DNA from: Taxillus chinensis
Lineage: Eukaryota > Streptophyta > Magnoliopsida > Santalales > Loranthaceae
Length of the DNA stretch: 64,000 nucleotides
Assembly: GCA_023512835.1 (NCBI GenBank)
Contig: CM042089.1
Location: forward strand, 1,014,987-1,078,986
Reading direction: 5' to 3'
Shown here: one piece after another, positions 62,201 to 64,000 of the stretch
Layout: each line of letters opens with the position of its first letter
Position numbering within the stretch: position 1 is the first letter of the stretch
Notes under the pieces: model-generated
Database searches by the model: none
What the model was told of the DNA's origin: nothing
The model's input: only the letters and a program-made list of their open reading frames with translations
Position numbers and translations under genes: made by a program

Positions 62201-62690
62201 GTAGTAAAATTTATTTACCTGGTGACAATCTGTTCAGGATGTTGATCCGTAAGAGAAGTAGATTGGACACTAACTGAAGCTGCATGGCCAAATTTGAAAT
62301 CCAAGGGATTACCACCCTACAGGTGAGATGCAGTTAGTCATCCGTAATGTCCATAAAGTTCATAAAACAGGAAATATTAAATTACCATACTTTCTCAAGA
62401 AAGTCCAGCTCTCTTTTCCTTTCCTCCCGAACATCATACTCTTGCCTGTCATTGACAAGTCAGAAGTCCATTAAAAACACAAAAGATCAATCCATTCAGA
62501 AATTACAACAAAGTAAGCATTAAAGATAAAGGAGCATGAATATTTACCTAAGCTCAGCTTGGGCCTTTTCAATTGCTACTCGGCGTGGAGAGGTATCTGT
62601 ATCAGTCCCAACTCCACCCTCAACAACTCCTCCCATGGAATCAACCTCAGCATGGACTAAATAAACAGTTCCTAAGCTACATCCATGCAT
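47264..62690 (-). CDS. EAF1: EAF1-type chromatin scaffold protein (HSA and SANT domains)
   Basis: Plant EAF1 is the nuclear scaffold of the NuA4 histone acetyltransferase complex, which acetylates H4 and H2A.Z and influences flowering genes. Minus-strand exons are 62690-62548, 62445-62391, 62316-62219, 62139-60828, 60726-60607, 60389-60126, 59618-59424, 59304-59224, 58864-58807, 58721-58219, 58068-58015, 53755-53698, 53577-53396, 53295-53242, 53114-53034, 51611-51474, 51331-51215, 50640-50540, 50373-50158, 50065-49702 and 48880-47264 (about 1936 aa). The start is MHGCSLGTVYLVHAEVDSM. The HSA domain is at about residues 537-610 (CPKSHWDFVLEEMMWLANDF). The SANT domain is at about 1052-1105 (PWSLFEDQALVVLVHDMGPN). 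The C-terminal 500 residues are glutamine-rich and end NSRLE. Exon 7 may start instead at 59663, adding 15 residues. Intron 11 holds a copia relic and intron 15 a DNA element, and neither breaks the frame. Confidence 0.93.
51791..52984. mobile_element. Non-autonomous TIR DNA transposon in EAF1 intron 15
   Basis: This 1194-bp element starts CATAGTTGTTAAAAG and its inverted right end reads CATAGTTATTAAAAG (14 of 15 identical). Flanking 8-bp sequences CTTGAAGG (51783-51790) and CTTGTAGG (52985-52992) differ at one base and look like a target duplication. Subterminal regions are rich in GCCTAAGTGC and GCGCCTGA-like motifs at both ends, while the middle is AT-rich. No transposase frame is present. 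The superfamily is uncertain: an 8-bp duplication suggests hAT, though the ends are not typical. Confidence 0.7.
54183..54312. repeat. Short tandem duplication at the copia relic edge
   Basis: Two direct copies of roughly 65-70 bp share TTTGGTCAAATATACTAGG or TCTAGTCAAATATACCAGA, then TTTTTATATTCTTTCCTT or TTATATTTTTCCTTCCTT, and end near AAAGAG. They directly precede the gag-like sequence and may belong to a worn LTR. No pair of LTR ends was found. Confidence 0.55.
54330..57955 (+). mobile_element. Decayed Ty1/copia retrotransposon in EAF1 intron 11
   Basis: Plus-strand translation, antisense to EAF1, gives copia modules in order but in many frames. They are gag-like text at 54440-54700 (ENFLLYGTAKEIW near 54640), a protease motif at 55555-55595 (SPWVLNSGASDHMMGN), an integrase core fragment at 56165-56405, an integrase C-terminal part at 56620-56830, then scraps of reverse transcriptase (57420-57720) joined closely to an RNase H end at 57885-57930 (DILTKALSQTNFEEL). 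Most of the reverse transcriptase and RNase H is missing. Stops and frameshifts are abundant, so it is dead. No paired LTRs or target duplication were identified. Confidence 0.82.
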
Positions 62691-62704
62691 TCCTAACTTT
62701 ATTC

Positions 62705-62725
62705 CTACAAGCTTCCCACTCCCAT
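62705..62725 (-). CDS. Six-codon upstream ORF in the EAF1 leader
   Basis: On the minus strand an ATG at 62725-62723 opens a frame of six codons (MGVGSL) and stops at 62707-62705, 14 nt before the EAF1 start codon. The predicted leader-intron acceptor (AACAG/ATG) places this ATG at the very start of the exon. Short upstream ORFs this close usually reduce or modulate main-frame initiation. Whether it is translated is unknown. Confidence 0.45.
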   Translation of the reverse strand: MGVGSL

Positions 62726-63990
62726 CTGTTCAGAATTCAGACATGAATATCAAAATGCAACATCATAATATAAAAGATTTGGTCACCAATTGCACCCAAA
62801 GTATCAGATAATTATACTTGTAAAAGTGTGAATACATTGTCCAATTTTAGAGAGCATCCACACAAATAATCCATCGTGTAATGTTAGCATAAATATTGCC
62901 AAGCAGAACATATGTTTCATTCATAATTTATACTTAACATGATAGCAGAAGATTTCCATCAAAAATTCTCAGTAAAAATTCAAAAATGGGGATAATAACA
63001 ACCCTACGGAATGGAAACCTAATCAACCCAAACCAATATACATATGATAATATATAAAAAATTTATAGACAATGAAGTATCAATCAGGTTCTAAAAGTTG
63101 CAAATAGAGCAGAAGTGCAGACCGTCTATGAGCATAACAACAACACCACCTTATCTATACTCTATACACATAAGGAGTTCCAAGCCCTCCCAGTCAGTCA
63201 ACAAAATTTACAGGCTCTAATATCAAATTGTTGCCCAGTGCACTTGAAGGACTGCTGACATTTCCAGCAAAGACCAGTCTGGGCGTTGCTTTACATGTCC
63301 TATGAGTGCAACTTCAACGGAAAACACCAAACTCAAGTGCACTCACTCACTAGCTTTGAGGTGGACGTGCCATACTGCATTTCCTAACAGCCTCACACAG
63401 ACCAGACCATAACATACCCTCGGACATTTAGTTACATGCCAACCTCAACATTCAGTGAATTCTCCGAGTAATCAATCAGAGCTGAGGTGCGCAATCGGGG
63501 AATATGCCACTAAATCAACCTTAGAAGAGCAATACCCCACGCGAATTGGGAAAAAATTCGACATTTATGGAATTATGGAATTCTAGGGTTTTTAATTTTG
63601 GGCAAGATGGTAGAGAAAAATCACCTGAATTGAGACGAGGGCTGCGAAATTGGGAGCTAGGGAAACTATGGAACGGGTCCTAAACTCTAACCCTAGGGGT
63701 TTAGGAAGCCGCCCCAAATTTCATCAAATCCGCGCACGCGAATTTGCCCTAGAAGAGACGGATTCTCTGCAAATGAACGCCATAGGCAACAAATAAACTA
63801 GGTATTCGACGCTCCGTATGCAAACAAACAGACAGACAAAAACTAGGTATTCGATGGTGTCTTCTCTCCCTCTGCGTTGTTGTTTTTGTTGTTCTTTGCC
63901 GTTGCTGTTGTTGTTCGTCGTCGTTGTTGTTCTTTGGTTTTTGGTTTTCTTTTTTCCTCTCGCAGCTTGGGGAGAGAGAGAGGGGAGAGA
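62726..63990 (-). promoter_or_regulatory. EAF1 5' leader, leader intron and proximal promoter
   Basis: The minus strand shows a likely leader exon ending at 63625 with donor CAG/GTGATT. A predicted leader intron (63624-62726) follows, with acceptor TTCTGAACAG. Upstream, 63880-63955 holds GTTGTTGTTG-like repeats on the plus strand, and 63972-64000 is a GA-rich run (CT-rich on the gene strand), typical of a plant 5' leader. The transcription start and promoter may lie beyond the window edge. Confidence 0.5.
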
Positions 63991-64000
63991 CAGAGAGAGG

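Noticed and set aside
1..64000. Search for CRISPR arrays, operons, rRNA or organellar inserts
   Set aside because: No regular spacer arrays, no polycistronic gene packing, and no stretch that I recognise as rRNA, chloroplast or mitochondrial sequence.

Overview
The window is nuclear DNA from a flowering plant, almost certainly a core eudicot and perhaps a woody one. The evidence is interrupted genes with GT-AG introns, plant-only families (KRP, NPH3/RPT2-like, malectin-LRR receptor kinase, plant EAF1), AT-rich spacers and plant-type transposon remnants. I cannot name the species. Nothing bacterial, organellar or CRISPR-like is visible.

Six complete protein genes could be assembled exon by exon. 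In order they are: a KRP-type cyclin-dependent kinase inhibitor (+, 4922-7133, 3 exons, 214 aa); a small BSD-domain protein (-, 17360-11033, 4 exons, 178 aa); an NPH3/RPT2-like BTB protein (+, 23828-26668, 4 exons, 629 aa); a tail-anchored cytochrome b5 (-, 33831-31533, 3 exons, 134 aa); a malectin-like/LRR receptor kinase (+, 39213-44403, 16 exons, 912 aa); and the large NuA4 scaffold EAF1 with HSA and SANT domains (-, 62690-47264, 21 coding exons, about 1936 aa, its 5' leader running to the window edge). All reading frames close across the inferred junctions, so all six look functional.

From memory of Arabidopsis, this set is split between two regions: KRP3, cytochrome b5-D, the NPH3-like gene and the LRR kinase at At5g487-488, and KRP5, the BSD gene and EAF1 at At3g248. 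The window therefore looks like an unsplit version of one ancestral block. The genes do not form a pathway. They cover cell-cycle control, transcription or chromatin, growth signalling, ER electron transfer and surface signalling.

The spacers and introns carry old mobile elements: a 713-bp non-autonomous hAT element with perfect 8-bp target duplications and an internal hairpin, a 411-bp Harbinger/Tourist-type MITE, a 1.2-kb TIR element and a decayed Ty1/copia copy inside EAF1 introns, a solo LTR inside a BSD intron, two more copia gag remnants, a tRNA-type SINE, and several MITE-like inverted repeats. There are also a 38-bp minisatellite, a duplicated promoter segment upstream of the BSD gene, a 40-base G run and a 23-base G run. 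I found no undescribed multi-gene system. The most testable observations are the EAF1 leader uORF and 3'UTR intron, the hAT hairpin and the gene-block synteny.
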